From: Pasteurella testudinis DSM 23072
GTDB lineage: Bacteria; Pseudomonadota; Gammaproteobacteria; Enterobacterales; Pasteurellaceae
Assembly (NCBI RefSeq): GCF_900176075.1
Contig: NZ_FWWV01000010.1
Coordinates: forward strand, 1-52,180
Direction: 5' to 3'
DNA: 52,180 nucleotides
Shown here: positions 17,746 through 26,662 of the stretch, in pieces
Numbering within the stretch: the first letter of the stretch is position 1
Layout: each line of letters opens with the position of its first letter
The notes under the pieces: model-generated
Database searches by the model: none
Told to the model about the DNA's origin: nothing
Seen by the model: the letters and a program-made list of their open reading frames with translations, nothing else
Translations under genes and position numbers: made by a program

Positions 17746-19245
17746 ATGCAAGCGGAAACCTTATTACGCATACAGGGCATTGACAAATCGTTCCCCGGCG
17801 TGAAAGCGCTGAACAATGCCTGCCTGAATGTCTATGCCGGACGGGTGATGGCGTTGATGGGCGAAAACGGCGCCGGCAAATCGACACTGATGAAAGTCTT
17901 GACCGGTATCTACAGCAAAGATCAAGGAACGATTGAATATCTTGGCAATGCAGTGACATTCAATGGTCCGAAAGAGTCGCAAGAAGCGGGAATCAGCATT
18001 ATCCATCAAGAATTGAATCTGATTAACAATCTGACGATTGCGGAAAATATTTTCTTGGGACGCGAGTTCCTCAACCGTTTCGGCGGTATTGACTGGGCGA
18101 CGATGTACCGCGAAGCGGATCAATTGCTGGCGAAACTGGGCGTGAAACACAGCAGCCGCACCTTGGCAGGCGAATTGTCGATCGGCGAGCTGCAAATGGT
18201 GGAAATTGCCAAAGCGCTCAGTTTTGAATCGCGCGTGATTATCATGGACGAGCCGACCGATGCCTTGACCGATACCGAAACCGAATCGTTATTCAATATT
18301 ATCAAGGAATTAACTGCCGAAGGGCGCGGTATTGTCTATATTTCACATCGGATCAAAGAAATTTTCGAGATTTGCGATGATGTGACCGTGTTGCGCGACG
18401 GCGAATTTATCGCTGAAAGTGCGGTGGCGGATTTGAACGAAGATCGGTTAATCGAAATGATGGTCGGCCGCCGTTTGGACGAGTATTACCCGCATTTGGA
18501 AAAAGCCGGCGGTGCGATCCGTTTGACGGTGGAAAACCTGTCGGGCAGCGGCGTGCATAACGTCAGTTTCGAGCTGCGCGAAGGGGAAATTTTAGGCATT
18601 TCCGGTTTGATGGGCGCAGGCCGTAGCGAGCTGATGAAAGTGATTTACGGCGCATTGCCGAAAAGCGCGGGCGAAGTGCGCTTAAACGGCAAGCCGATTG
18701 ATAATCGCAGCGAGCAAGACGGTTTGCAAAACGGCATTGTGTATATTTCCGAAGATCGTAAAGGCGACGGCTTGGTGCTCGGTATGTCGGTGAAAGAAAA
18801 TATGACCCTGACCGCACTTCAGCATTTTTCTCAATACGGACACGTTAAAAAAAGTGCGGAACAGCTCGCGGTCGACGATTTTATTTTGCTGTTCAACATC
18901 AAAACGCCGAGCCGTGAACAACAAGTCGGGTTGCTGTCCGGCGGTAATCAGCAGAAAGTGGCAATTGCCAAAGGCCTGATGACCCGACCGCAAGTGCTGA
19001 TTTTAGACGAACCGACCCGCGGCGTGGATGTCGGTGCGAAAAAAGAGATCTACCAATTGATCAATAAATTCAAAGACGAGGGCTTGAGTATTATTTTGGT
19101 GTCGTCGGAAATGCCGGAAGTATTGGGCATGAGCGATCGGATTTTAGTGATGCACGAGGGCGCCATCAGCGGTGAGTTTATGCGCAATCAAGCCACACAA
19201 GAGCAGTTGTTGGCGGCTGCAATCGGTAAAAACGGATATAACTGA
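17746..19245 (+). CDS. rbsA: Ribose ABC transporter ATPase
   Basis: The 499-aa protein has two tandem ABC domains. The first has Walker [10 protein letters not shown] (residues 39-47), signature [15 protein letters not shown] and Walker [14 protein letters not shown]. The second has the degenerate P-loop [12 protein letters not shown] and a consensus [15 protein letters not shown] with [15 protein letters not shown]. This asymmetry is normal for sugar CUT2 ATPases. The gene begins 10 bp after rbsD. Confidence 0.97.
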   Translation: MQAETLLRIQGIDKSFPGVKALNNACLNVYAGRVMALMGENGAGKSTLMKVLTGIYSKDQGTIEYLGNAVTFNGPKESQEAGISIIHQELNLINNLTIAENIFLGREFLNRFGGIDWATMYREADQLLAKLGVKHSSRTLAGELSIGELQMVEIAKALSFESRVIIMDEPTDALTDTETESLFNIIKELTAEGRGIVYISHRIKEIFEICDDVTVLRDGEFIAESAVADLNEDRLIEMMVGRRLDEYYPHLEKAGGAIRLTVENLSGSGVHNVSFELREGEILGISGLMGAGRSELMKVIYGALPKSAGEVRLNGKPIDNRSEQDGLQNGIVYISEDRKGDGLVLGMSVKENMTLTALQHFSQYGHVKKSAEQLAVDDFILLFNIKTPSREQQVGLLSGGNQQKVAIAKGLMTRPQVLILDEPTRGVDVGAKKEIYQLINKFKDEGLSIILVSSEMPEVLGMSDRILVMHEGAISGEFMRNQATQEQLLAAAIGKNGYN

Positions 19246-19259
19246 TTTAGGAAAGAAAG

Positions 19260-20240
19260 ATGACAAGTGTAACAAAAAAGAGCGGTTTTAATCTAAAAGG
19301 ATTTTTAATCGAGCAGCGTTCGATTATTGCCCTACTGGTATTGGTGTTTATCGTTTCGCTGCTGAATCCGAATTTTTTCAGCGTGGATAACATTCTGAAT
19401 ATTTTGCGCCAGACCTCGGTGAATGCGATTATCGCGGTCGGCATGACTTTTGTGATTCTGATTGCCGGCATCGATTTGTCGGTCGGCTCGGTGCTGGCGT
19501 TGACCGGTGCGTTTGCCGCCACCATGGTCGGCTTGGACATCTCGATTTTTATCGTGGTGCCGGTGGTGCTGATTGCCGGTATGTTGCTCGGCGGCGTAAG
19601 CGGTTTGATTGTCGCCAAAGGCAAAGTGCAGGCGTTTATCGCCACGTTAGTGACCATGACCCTGTTGCGCGGTGTCACCATGGTTTACACCGACGGTCGC
19701 CCGGTCAGTACTGGTTTTTCCGACAGCGCCGATCAATTCAGTTGGATTGGTACCGGTTATCTGTTCGGCATTCCGGTACCGATTTGGATTATGGCATTGG
19801 TGTTTGCGCTGGCGTGGTACATTCTGCAACACACCCGAATCGGACGCTACATCTACGCGTTAGGCGGCAATGAAGCGGCGACCAAATTGTCTGGGATTAA
19901 CGTCACCAAAATCAAACTGTTCGTGTTCGCCGCCAGCGGTTTGTTGTCGGCGTTGGCTGGCTTGATTGTGACGTCACGCTTGTCCTCTGCGCAACCGACC
20001 GCCGGCGTCAGCTATGAATTGGATGCGATTGCCGCAGTGGTTGTCGGCGGCACCAGTTTAATGGGCGGTAAAGGGCGCGTGATGGGAACCTTAATCGGTG
20101 CGCTGATTATCGGTTTCTTAAATAACGCATTGAATATTTTGGATATTTCATCTTACTATCAGATGATAGCAAAAGCGGTGGTTATTCTGATTGCAGTCTT
20201 GGCAGATAACTACTTGGGTAACAAAAGTGTTAAGTCGTAA
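19260..20240 (+). CDS. rbsC: Ribose ABC transporter permease
   Basis: The 326-aa CUT2-family permease has eight to ten membrane helices. It shows the family segment IAGIDLSVGSVLALTGAFAA (residues ~75-95) and the cytoplasmic loop YALGGNEAATKLSGINVTKIK that contacts RbsA. Its length is close to E. coli RbsC (321 aa). The start is preceded by AGGAAAG and lies 14 bp after rbsA. Confidence 0.97.
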   Translation: MTSVTKKSGFNLKGFLIEQRSIIALLVLVFIVSLLNPNFFSVDNILNILRQTSVNAIIAVGMTFVILIAGIDLSVGSVLALTGAFAATMVGLDISIFIVVPVVLIAGMLLGGVSGLIVAKGKVQAFIATLVTMTLLRGVTMVYTDGRPVSTGFSDSADQFSWIGTGYLFGIPVPIWIMALVFALAWYILQHTRIGRYIYALGGNEAATKLSGINVTKIKLFVFAASGLLSALAGLIVTSRLSSAQPTAGVSYELDAIAAVVVGGTSLMGGKGRVMGTLIGALIIGFLNNALNILDISSYYQMIAKAVVILIAVLADNYLGNKSVKS

Positions 20241-20285
20241 AACCTGATTTAATTAACTCCTAACCGGAATAAAAGAGGACACATT

Positions 20286-21164
20286 ATGAAAAAATTAACC
20301 ACAGTAGCATCGGCATTAATCATGAGTTTGGTGGTCAGCGGTTCAGTGCTGGCGAAAGAAACATTGGCGTTGGCGGTGTCGACCTTAGACAATCCCTTTT
20401 TCGTGACCTTAAAAGACGGCGCGCAAAAAGAGGCGGACCGACTGGGCTACAATCTGGTGGTGCTGGATTCGCAAAATGATCCGGCGAAAGAATTGGCGAA
20501 TGTGGAAGATTTGTTAGTGCGTGGCGCAAAAGTGTTGCTGATTAACCCGACCGATTCCGAAGCGGTGGCGAATGCGGTGCTGCGTGCCAATAAACAAGGC
20601 GTGCCGGTCATTACCTTAGACCGTGGTGCTGCCAAAGGCGAAGTGGTCAGCCATATCGCATCGGATAACGTTGCCGGCGGCAGATTGGCAGGGGATTTCA
20701 TTGCGGAAAAATTAGGCAAAGAAGCGAAAGTGATCCAACTGGAAGGGATTGCCGGTACTTCGGCAGCGCGTGAGCGCGGCGAAGGTTTCGCGCAAGCGGT
20801 CGAAGCAAACGGCTTTGCCTTATTGGCAAGCCAACCGGCAGATTTTGACCGCACCAAAGGCTTGAACGTGATGGAAAACCTGTTGGCAAGCCAAAGTGCG
20901 GTGCAAGCGGTATTTGCGCAAAACGACGAAATGGCATTGGGCGCATTGCGTGCGTTGCAAGCGGCGAAAAAAGACGTGTTAGTCGTCGGCTTTGACGGCA
21001 CAGACGATGCGGTGCGCGCGGTAGAAGCGGGTAAATTGGGCGCGACCATTGCGCAACAGCCGGAAAAAATCGGCGAATTGGGCGTGGCAACGGCGGATCG
21101 TGTGTTGAAAGGCGAACCGGTCGAAGTGATGATTCCGGTGCCGTTGAAAGTGGTGACAAAATAA
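20286..21164 (+). CDS. rbsB: Ribose-binding periplasmic protein
   Basis: The 292-aa preprotein has a Sec signal peptide (residues 1-23, cleaved after SVLA). The mature two-lobed sugar-binding fold contains [23 protein letters not shown] and [10 protein letters not shown], the usual ribose-contacting segments. It delivers ribose to RbsCA and is the likely chemoreceptor ligand carrier elsewhere in the family. It has an AGAGGA ribosome-binding site. A strong hairpin follows immediately. Confidence 0.97.
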   Translation: MKKLTTVASALIMSLVVSGSVLAKETLALAVSTLDNPFFVTLKDGAQKEADRLGYNLVVLDSQNDPAKELANVEDLLVRGAKVLLINPTDSEAVANAVLRANKQGVPVITLDRGAAKGEVVSHIASDNVAGGRLAGDFIAEKLGKEAKVIQLEGIAGTSAARERGEGFAQAVEANGFALLASQPADFDRTKGLNVMENLLASQSAVQAVFAQNDEMALGALRALQAAKKDVLVVGFDGTDDAVRAVEAGKLGATIAQQPEKIGELGVATADRVLKGEPVEVMIPVPLKVVTK

Positions 21165-21173
21165 TGTTAGCTA

Positions 21174-21201
21174 AAATCGGGCGGATATTTCCGCCCGATT
21201 T
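21174..21201 (+). terminator. Hairpin between rbsB and rbsK
   Basis: A perfect 12-bp stem (AAATCGGGCGGA / TCCGCCCGATTT) with a TATT loop begins 9 bp after the rbsB stop. It would partly terminate or protect the upstream message, giving more binding protein than kinase. There is only a short T-run. Confidence 0.75.
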
Positions 21202-21236
21202 GATGTAAAAATAAACTGATGTAAAGCAGGTAGTTT

Positions 21237-22169
21237 ATGACACAAACAAAAAAACTGGTGGTGCTGGGCAGCATTAACGCCGATCATGTCCTCGCCGTAC
21301 CGCACTTTGTCAAACCGGGCGAAACCTTGGCAGGCAATGGTTATCATATCGCTTACGGCGGTAAAGGCGCCAATCAGGCAGTGGCGGCGGCACGTTTGGG
21401 CACGCCGACCGATTTTATCGCCTGTATCGGCGATGATGATATCGGGCAGGCGATGAAAAAAGCCTTTGCCCAAGACGGGATCAATACCGATACCATTACC
21501 ACAATTCACGGCGAAATGAGTGGGATCGCGATGATTCAAGTGGCGCAAAGCGGCGAAAACAGTATTGTGATTGCCGCCGGTGCCAATGCGCATTTGAGTG
21601 AAACACTGGTTGCCCGCTTCGCCGAAACGATTGCTGCCGCAGAAGCGCTGCTGATGCAGTTGGAAACTCCGCTTCCGGGAATTTTGGCGGCGGCACGCAT
21701 TGCCAAAGCTAACGGAACCCAAGTTATTCTAAATCCGGCGCCGGCACAGGCGTTGCCCGATGAACTGTTGGCGCAATTGGATATGATCACGCCGAACGAA
21801 ACCGAAGCCGAGATTCTGACCGGCATTAAGGTGACGGATCAAGACTCCGCACGGCAAGCGGCGAATGTGTTTCATCAAAAAGGCATTGCTACGGTGTTGA
21901 TTACTTTGGGCTCCAAAGGCGTGTTTGTCAGTGAAAAAGGCGGTTTTAACGGGATTATTGCCGGTTTTCGCGTACAGGCGGTAGACACCACTGCTGCAGG
22001 CGACACCTTTAACGGTGCATTGCTGACCGCACTTTTAGAGCAGAAACCGCTGGCACAGGCGATTGTATTTGCTCATGCGGCGGCAGCGATTTCGGTGACA
22101 CGCAGCGGCGCGCAGCCGTCTATTCCGACCCGACAAGAAACGGACGATTTTCTGTCAAAACAACAATAA
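21237..22169 (+). CDS. rbsK: Ribokinase
   Basis: The 310-aa PfkB-family kinase phosphorylates ribose at O5. It has the N-terminal GSINADHVLAVPHF, sugar-binding GGKGANQAVAAARLG (residues ~41-55), and the catalytic anion-hole DTTAAGDTFNGAL near residue 250. Its length is almost identical to E. coli RbsK (309 aa). It follows rbsB after a 72-bp gap containing a hairpin. Confidence 0.97.
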   Translation: MTQTKKLVVLGSINADHVLAVPHFVKPGETLAGNGYHIAYGGKGANQAVAAARLGTPTDFIACIGDDDIGQAMKKAFAQDGINTDTITTIHGEMSGIAMIQVAQSGENSIVIAAGANAHLSETLVARFAETIAAAEALLMQLETPLPGILAAARIAKANGTQVILNPAPAQALPDELLAQLDMITPNETEAEILTGIKVTDQDSARQAANVFHQKGIATVLITLGSKGVFVSEKGGFNGIIAGFRVQAVDTTAAGDTFNGALLTALLEQKPLAQAIVFAHAAAAISVTRSGAQPSIPTRQETDDFLSKQQ

Positions 22170-22197
22170 ACGGCGAGTCGGTAAGGGATAAAAAATT

Positions 22198-23199
22198 ATG
22201 GCAACGATGAAAGATATTGCCCGTTTGGCGCAGGTTTCGACCTCAACGGTGTCGCATGTGATCAATAATTCGCGTTTTGTCAGCGATGAAATTCGCGACA
22301 AAGTGATGGGTGTGGTGCGTGAGCTGAATTACACGCCTTCCGCGTTGGCGCGCAGTTTAAAAGTCAAGGAAACTAATACGATAGGAATGTTGGTCACCGC
22401 CAGTTCCAATCCGTTTTTTGCCGAAGTGCTGCGTAGTGTCGAACGTTATTGTAACCGACACCACTACAATTTGATTTTGTCCTACACCGACGGCGACAGC
22501 CAACGCTTACAGGCTAATCTGGAAACCCTGATTCGTAAACAGGTGGACGGTTTGCTTTTGATGTGCGCCGAATCCCATTGGCAACTGAACGATGACATCA
22601 GCCAACGGCTGCATTTGCCGATGGTCATGCTCGACTGGTGGCCGACTGCACTGAATGCGGATAAAGTGCATGAAAATTCGGAATATGGCGGCTATTTGGC
22701 GACAAAAACGCTGATTGATGCCGGACACCGCGAGATTGCGATCATCACCGGCAGTTTTAAAAAATCGTTGGCATCGAACCGGCTGAAAGGCTATCAAACC
22801 GCACTTTCAGAGGCAGGGATTGCGTTGCGTGATGAATGGATTATCGAAAGCCATTTTGATGTCGAGGGGGGGATTGAGAGCATGCAACAACTGCTGCAAC
22901 TGAATCTGCGCCCAAGTGCGGTCTTTGCCAGCTCCGATACCATCGCAATTGGTGCGTATCAAGCCGCATGGCGTGCCGGTTTAGCCGTCGGCAAAGATAT
23001 TTCGATTATCGGTTATGACAATATCGAACTGGCGCAATATCTGTCGCCACCGCTGACCACCATTCACCAGTCAAAAAATAATCTGGCAAAACAGGCGGTG
23101 GAAATGTTGCTGCAACGGATTAAAAATCCCGACTTGGGATACCGGACTTTAACCCTCGAACCGCACTTGGTGTGGCGGGAGTCGGTTGAGCAAAAATAA
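22198..23199 (+). CDS. rbsR: Ribose operon repressor, LacI family
   Basis: This 333-aa LacI/GalR-type regulator has the DNA-binding domain [22 protein letters not shown] at residues 2-23, with a hinge helix near residues 48-57 ([10 protein letters not shown]). A ribose-binding-protein-like effector domain follows. It lies 28 bp after rbsK and should bind the 24-bp palindrome before rbsD, closing an autoregulatory loop. Its length matches E. coli RbsR (330 aa). Confidence 0.95.
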   Translation: MATMKDIARLAQVSTSTVSHVINNSRFVSDEIRDKVMGVVRELNYTPSALARSLKVKETNTIGMLVTASSNPFFAEVLRSVERYCNRHHYNLILSYTDGDSQRLQANLETLIRKQVDGLLLMCAESHWQLNDDISQRLHLPMVMLDWWPTALNADKVHENSEYGGYLATKTLIDAGHREIAIITGSFKKSLASNRLKGYQTALSEAGIALRDEWIIESHFDVEGGIESMQQLLQLNLRPSAVFASSDTIAIGAYQAAWRAGLAVGKDISIIGYDNIELAQYLSPPLTTIHQSKNNLAKQAVEMLLQRIKNPDLGYRTLTLEPHLVWRESVEQK

Positions 23200-23200
23200 T

Positions 23201-23320
23201 CTTAAAATACGCTGTAACCAAAGGGCGATTTCCTTGATGTTTTGTGCTATTGCCGCTAAAAGCATTGGCTTTTAAATGGGTACTGTCGGTGACTCCGTGT
23301 TAGAGCCGACTAATCTTTTT
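23201..23320 (-). pseudogene. Transposase fragment, copy A
   Basis: On the minus strand, positions 23293-23201 encode VTDSTHLKANAFSGNS and a further 15 residues. This resembles the first catalytic block (a D-S/G-T-H-x-K-A-x-A pattern) of DDE transposases of the IS1182/IS5 type. The preceding codons match a second copy at 33040-33110 after allowing a one-base deletion. There is no start and both ends are missing. The family assignment is from motif memory and is tentative. Confidence 0.5.
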
Positions 23321-23512
23321 TCTGTTGTTTGAAACACGATGTCAAAAATCCGTTCAAAATTTTAAATAATTGCACTGAGCCAGTTTTACGTACAAAGTGT
23401 CTTTTGGTAGGTACGTAGCCATCCCAAGTTCGAATTGAATAGGGAATGCGGATAGAGCATAGCAAACGACTGAAAAGTTTATGATTTTGTCAGTAGCTTG
23501 AATACCGCATTT

Positions 23513-23566
23513 TGATCTGCACCTTAATCAATTGGTTTTGGAGTCCAACTTTTAGGGTGCAGATCA
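23513..23566 (-). mobile_element. 54-bp mini-element related to the IS3-family IS at the right edge
   Basis: It starts TGATCTGCACC and ends GGTGCAGATCA, a perfect 11-bp terminal inverted repeat. In reverse orientation its interior (AAAAGTTGGACTCCAAAACC core) matches the left end of the IS at 51902-51953 nearly base for base. It is either a truncated IS tip or a MITE-like derivative. Confidence 0.6.
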
Positions 23567-23711
23567 GTTTGAGCAGGCTGTTGTGTTCATCATCAATACC
23601 CGTTGTTTCAAAATCAAAACAGCAATATTCCAAAGTAGTATAGTGTCGTATCTATTATCGCCGTCTGACCGCACTTGAGTGCTTTTCTGATTCACTGATT
23701 ATTGATGTTGA

Positions 23712-24521
23712 TCAGTTGCGATTGTCACTTGCCTCAGCAATTGACGGATAGTCATGAAATCCCAATTGTTCGGAAATATTTTTTCCTGCTCGTTGTAACA
23801 GTCCGACCAAGTGCTGAAGTTTCGTCTCGTCAAAACGGATCGTCGGCAGAGAGATGGATAATCCGGCGATAATGCGTCCAAAACGGTTATAGATCGGTGC
23901 TGCAATACAACGCAGTCCCGGTTCCTGCTCTTCATTGTCTTCCGCATAATGTTGTGCTCGAACTTGCAGCAGAACCTGTTGTAACTGCTCGACGTTTTCC
24001 AATGTTTTAGCAGTGTGTTTGACAAACTCAACCGGCTGTAATACCTTTTGCACCTCTTCATCACTGTAATCTGATAATAACACTTTGCCGATCGCCGTGC
24101 TGTAAAGCGGATTGCGTCGTCCGATACGCGACTGCATGCGCAAGTTGTAACTGGAATCAATTTTGTGCAGATAGACAATTTCCGTGCCGTCCAATGCGCC
24201 CAGATGTAGGGCTTCGTTGGTTTGTTCCGAAATAACCCGCATCTCTTTGTCCGCCAAGCCGATGAGATCCTCATACTCCAACGATTTGGCGCCCAATTCA
24301 AACAGTTTTAAGGTCAACCCATATTTATCGCTCTCCCCTTGCTGTGAAACAAAGCCCAATGTTTTCATGGTTTGTAAAAAGCGGTAGGTGGTGCTTTTTG
24401 ACATCATCAAGCGCTGTGCCAGATCGGTGATTCCGATCTCTTTTTGTTCCGCCAATGCCTCTAAAATGCCGAAAACTTTTAACACCGAAGAAACTGAATC
24501 GGGTTGTGTATTTTTTTCCAT
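23712..24521 (-). CDS. kdgR: IclR-family regulator, KdgR-like
   Basis: The 269-aa protein has an N-terminal winged helix-turn-helix (residues ~10-70; ITDLAQRLMMSKSTTYRFLQTMKTLGFV) and a C-terminal IclR effector domain (ALHLGALDGTEIVYLHKIDS, GLRCIAAPIYNRFGRIIAGLSIS). KdgR of pectinolytic enterobacteria represses the pectin genes and is released by 2-keto-3-deoxygluconate. Divergent placement next to kduD and the other pathway genes supports the same role here. The start at 24521 has GAGGAA upstream; the open frame extends further but with no better site. Confidence 0.85.
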   Translation of the reverse strand: MEKNTQPDSVSSVLKVFGILEALAEQKEIGITDLAQRLMMSKSTTYRFLQTMKTLGFVSQQGESDKYGLTLKLFELGAKSLEYEDLIGLADKEMRVISEQTNEALHLGALDGTEIVYLHKIDSSYNLRMQSRIGRRNPLYSTAIGKVLLSDYSDEEVQKVLQPVEFVKHTAKTLENVEQLQQVLLQVRAQHYAEDNEEQEPGLRCIAAPIYNRFGRIIAGLSISLPTIRFDETKLQHLVGLLQRAGKNISEQLGFHDYPSIAEASDNRN

Positions 24522-24713
24522 AAATTCCTCTTGCGTCATATAGGTTATGCAGAAACCTGCTGTAGGATTATAGAAAGAAAATTGAGAAAAAACCATTTTT
24601 TTTAAAATTGCTTTTCATAAAAAACAAATATCGCTCTTTTTCTCTATCGCAATCCTTACCAACTTGGATTCAAAACAATAAAAATAAAAATATAAAACGC
24701 TCTTTTAAAAAAA

Positions 24714-24780
24714 TTGCATATTGAATTTATTTTTTGTATAGTAGCCACAACAGAGAGATTTCAATCCGACTCTCAGAGAG
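24714..24780 (+). promoter_or_regulatory. kduD promoter with possible operator
   Basis: TTGCAT (24714-24719), a 17-bp spacer and TATAGT (24737-24742) form a good sigma-70 promoter. Eight bp later, CAGAGAG (24751-24757) and the 11-nt palindrome CTCTCAGAGAG (24770-24780) form inverted arms in the early transcribed region. They are a plausible site for KdgR or an mRNA hairpin. The operator role is inference. Confidence 0.6.
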
Positions 24781-24816
24781 CCACATTCAAAATATAGCAC
24801 AAAAGGAGATAACAGC

Positions 24817-25578
24817 ATGGTTATGTATTCATTCAGTTTAGAAGGGAAAGTCGCCTTGGTCACTGGCTGCAATACCGGCTTAGGGCAAGGCATGGCATTG
24901 GGTTTGGCACAAGCCGGCTGTCATATTGTCGGGGTCAATTTGAGTGAACCAAACGAAACCCGACAAAAGATCGAAGCCGTTGGTCGTCAATTTGTCAATA
25001 TAGAAGCCAACTTGATGCAACAGGGCAGTATACCGTCGATTGTCGAGAAAGCTGTCGCAGCGTTTGGTAGAATTGACATATTAGTCAACAATGCAGGGAT
25101 TATCCGTCGTGAAGATGCAATTGATTTCAGCGAACAAAATTGGGATGAGGTGATCAATATTAATTTGAAAACCGTGTTTTTCCTATCACAAGCCGTTGCC
25201 AAGCAATTTATCTCCCAAGGGCACGGCGGTAAAATCATTAATATCGCCTCAATGCTCTCTTTCCAAGGCGGAATCCGTGTGCCGTCTTATACTGCCTCGA
25301 AAAGTGCAGTCATGGGGATCACTCGTGCCATGGCGAATGAATGGGCGAAACATCATATCAATGTCAATGCCATTGCTCCGGGCTATATGGCAACCGATAA
25401 TACCGCCGCCTTAAGAAGTGATGGCGAGCGCAGCAAAGAAATTTTGGATCGCATTCCAGCAGGGCGCTGGGGAACCCCAAGCGATGTTGCCGGTCCTTGT
25501 GTATTTTTAGCCTCTTCCGCCGCAGATTATATCAATGGCTACACCATTGCCGTTGATGGTGGGTGGTTGGCAAGATAG
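24817..25578 (+). CDS. kduD: 2-dehydro-3-deoxy-D-gluconate 5-dehydrogenase
   Basis: This 253-aa short-chain dehydrogenase has the cofactor motif TGCNTGLGQG (residues 16-25), NNAG, and the catalytic Ser-Tyr-Lys set (NIASM, then SYTASK). It interconverts 3-deoxy-D-glycero-2,5-hexodiulosonate (DKII) and 2-keto-3-deoxygluconate, the step after the uronate isomerase in pectin breakdown. Its length equals E. coli KduD. AGGAG lies 8 bp before the first ATG. It is the first gene of the operon kduD-kdgF-isomerase. Confidence 0.93.
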   Translation: MVMYSFSLEGKVALVTGCNTGLGQGMALGLAQAGCHIVGVNLSEPNETRQKIEAVGRQFVNIEANLMQQGSIPSIVEKAVAAFGRIDILVNNAGIIRREDAIDFSEQNWDEVININLKTVFFLSQAVAKQFISQGHGGKIINIASMLSFQGGIRVPSYTASKSAVMGITRAMANEWAKHHINVNAIAPGYMATDNTAALRSDGERSKEILDRIPAGRWGTPSDVAGPCVFLASSAADYINGYTIAVDGGWLAR

Positions 25579-25586
25579 GAGTTAAT

Positions 25587-25922
25587 ATGTCAAACGACAT
25601 CAATTTTATCCATGCTCAAGAGCTGAGATTAGAAGATTTAGGCAACGGCGTAAAACGTAAAATTCTGGCTTACAGCGAAAATATGATGGCGGTGGAAGTG
25701 CATTTCGAACAGGGCGCCATTGGTGCTATGCACAACCATCCGCACGAGCAACTGACCTATGTTTTGTCCGGTGAATTTGAATTTACCATCGGTGATAAAA
25801 CCCAGACGGTAAAAGCCGGTGATGTGCTGTACAAACAGCCGAATATTATACACGGCTGCCGTTGCCTGCAAGCCGGTGTACTGTTGGATAATTTTACGCC
25901 GATGAGAAAAGATTTTATTTAA
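25587..25922 (+). CDS. kdgF: Cupin protein KdgF, unsaturated-uronate linearising enzyme
   Basis: The 111-aa single-domain cupin has likely metal ligands His49, His51 and Gln55 in MHNHPHEQ, and His89 in PNIIHG. KdgF speeds conversion of the cyclic 4,5-unsaturated monouronate released by lyases into the linear keto acid DKI. The start at 25587 follows AGGAG; a longer frame from 25563 overlaps kduD and lacks a site. It lies 8 bp after kduD and is co-transcribed with it. Confidence 0.88.
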   Translation: MSNDINFIHAQELRLEDLGNGVKRKILAYSENMMAVEVHFEQGAIGAMHNHPHEQLTYVLSGEFEFTIGDKTQTVKAGDVLYKQPNIIHGCRCLQAGVLLDNFTPMRKDFI

Positions 25923-25951
25923 ATAAGGTTTCAACCACAGGAAATAATCGT

Positions 25952-26593
25952 ATGAAAATTGCATTAATGATGGAAAACAGTCAAGCAGCTAAAAACCCAA
26001 TTATTCTGAAAGAATTGAAAGCGGTTGCCGACGAAAAGGGCTATCCGGTGTTCAACGTCGGTATGAGTGATGAGAACGACCACCATCTGACCTACATTCA
26101 CCTTGGCATTATGGCTAGCATTTTGTTGAACTCAAAAGCCGTCGATTTCGTGGTGACCGGCTGTGGCACAGGGCAAGGTGCGATGATGTCACTCAATCTG
26201 CATCCGGGCGTAGTTTGTGGTTACTGCCTTGATCCGACCGATGCTTTTTTGTTTGCTCAAATCAATAACGGCAACGCCTTGGCGTTGGCTTTTGCCAAAG
26301 GTTTTGGTTGGGGTGCTGAATTGAACGTGCGTTATATGTTTGAAAAAGCCTTTACCGGCGTAAAAGGAGAAGGCTATCCACTCGAGCGTAAAGAACCACA
26401 AGTCAGAAATGCCGGTATCTTGAATCAAGTCAAAGCGGCAGTTCTAAAAACGCATTATTTAGACGGCTTGCGCGCGATCGATCCAGCGTTGATCAAAACC
26501 GCGGTCAGTGGTGAGCGTTTTCAACAATGCTTGTTTGAATACGGACAAGACAAAGAAATCGAAGCCTTTGTGCGCGATATTTTGAGCCGATAG
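25952..26593 (+). CDS. RpiB/LacA/LacB-family isomerase, probable DhuI-type uronate isomerase
   Basis: The 213-aa protein has an RpiB-like fold: N-terminal MKIALMMEN, the motif VTGCGTGQGAMMSLN (family CGSGxG loop, residues ~69-83), and ALAFAKGFG. It is longer than true RpiB (about 149 aa). Streptococcal DhuI, of this family, isomerises 4-deoxy-L-threo-5-hexosulose-uronate (DKI) to DKII. The usual cupin-type isomerase KduI is absent from the island while every flanking step is present, so this gene probably fills that role. The family is clear from sequence; the exact reaction is inference from context. A terminator follows. Confidence 0.75.
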   Translation: MKIALMMENSQAAKNPIILKELKAVADEKGYPVFNVGMSDENDHHLTYIHLGIMASILLNSKAVDFVVTGCGTGQGAMMSLNLHPGVVCGYCLDPTDAFLFAQINNGNALALAFAKGFGWGAELNVRYMFEKAFTGVKGEGYPLERKEPQVRNAGILNQVKAAVLKTHYLDGLRAIDPALIKTAVSGERFQQCLFEYGQDKEIEAFVRDILSR

Positions 26594-26600
26594 CCTCTCA

Positions 26601-26635
26601 AAAGCCAACTATCTGCCTGATTCGTTGGCTTTTTT
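26601..26635 (+). terminator. Intrinsic terminator after the isomerase gene
   Basis: A 9-bp stem (AAAGCCAAC / GTTGGCTTT) is followed by a T-run, 7 bp after the stop codon. It ends the kduD-kdgF-isomerase transcript, or attenuates reading into kdgK. Confidence 0.85.
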
Positions 26636-26662
26636 GTTACCTTTGCAAATGGAAACAAACCA

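Larger units (their letters stand above)
23200..23711. other. Gene-free junction with IS debris
   Basis: This 512-bp stretch between rbsR and kdgR has no intact gene. From left to right it holds a decayed transposase fragment on the minus strand (from 23201), a stretch without recognisable features, a 54-bp mini-element related to the IS at the window's right end (23513-23566), and one uptake sequence (CCGCACTTGA, near 23668). It marks the left border of the pectin island. Confidence 0.7.

Noticed and set aside
23490-23651. Minus-strand open frame of 53 codons reading through the 54-bp mini-element, with a FDFETTG segment like DnaQ-type exonucleases.
   Set aside because: It has no start codon or ribosome-binding site, crosses the mini-element, and contains only one short motif of an exonuclease; probably chance.
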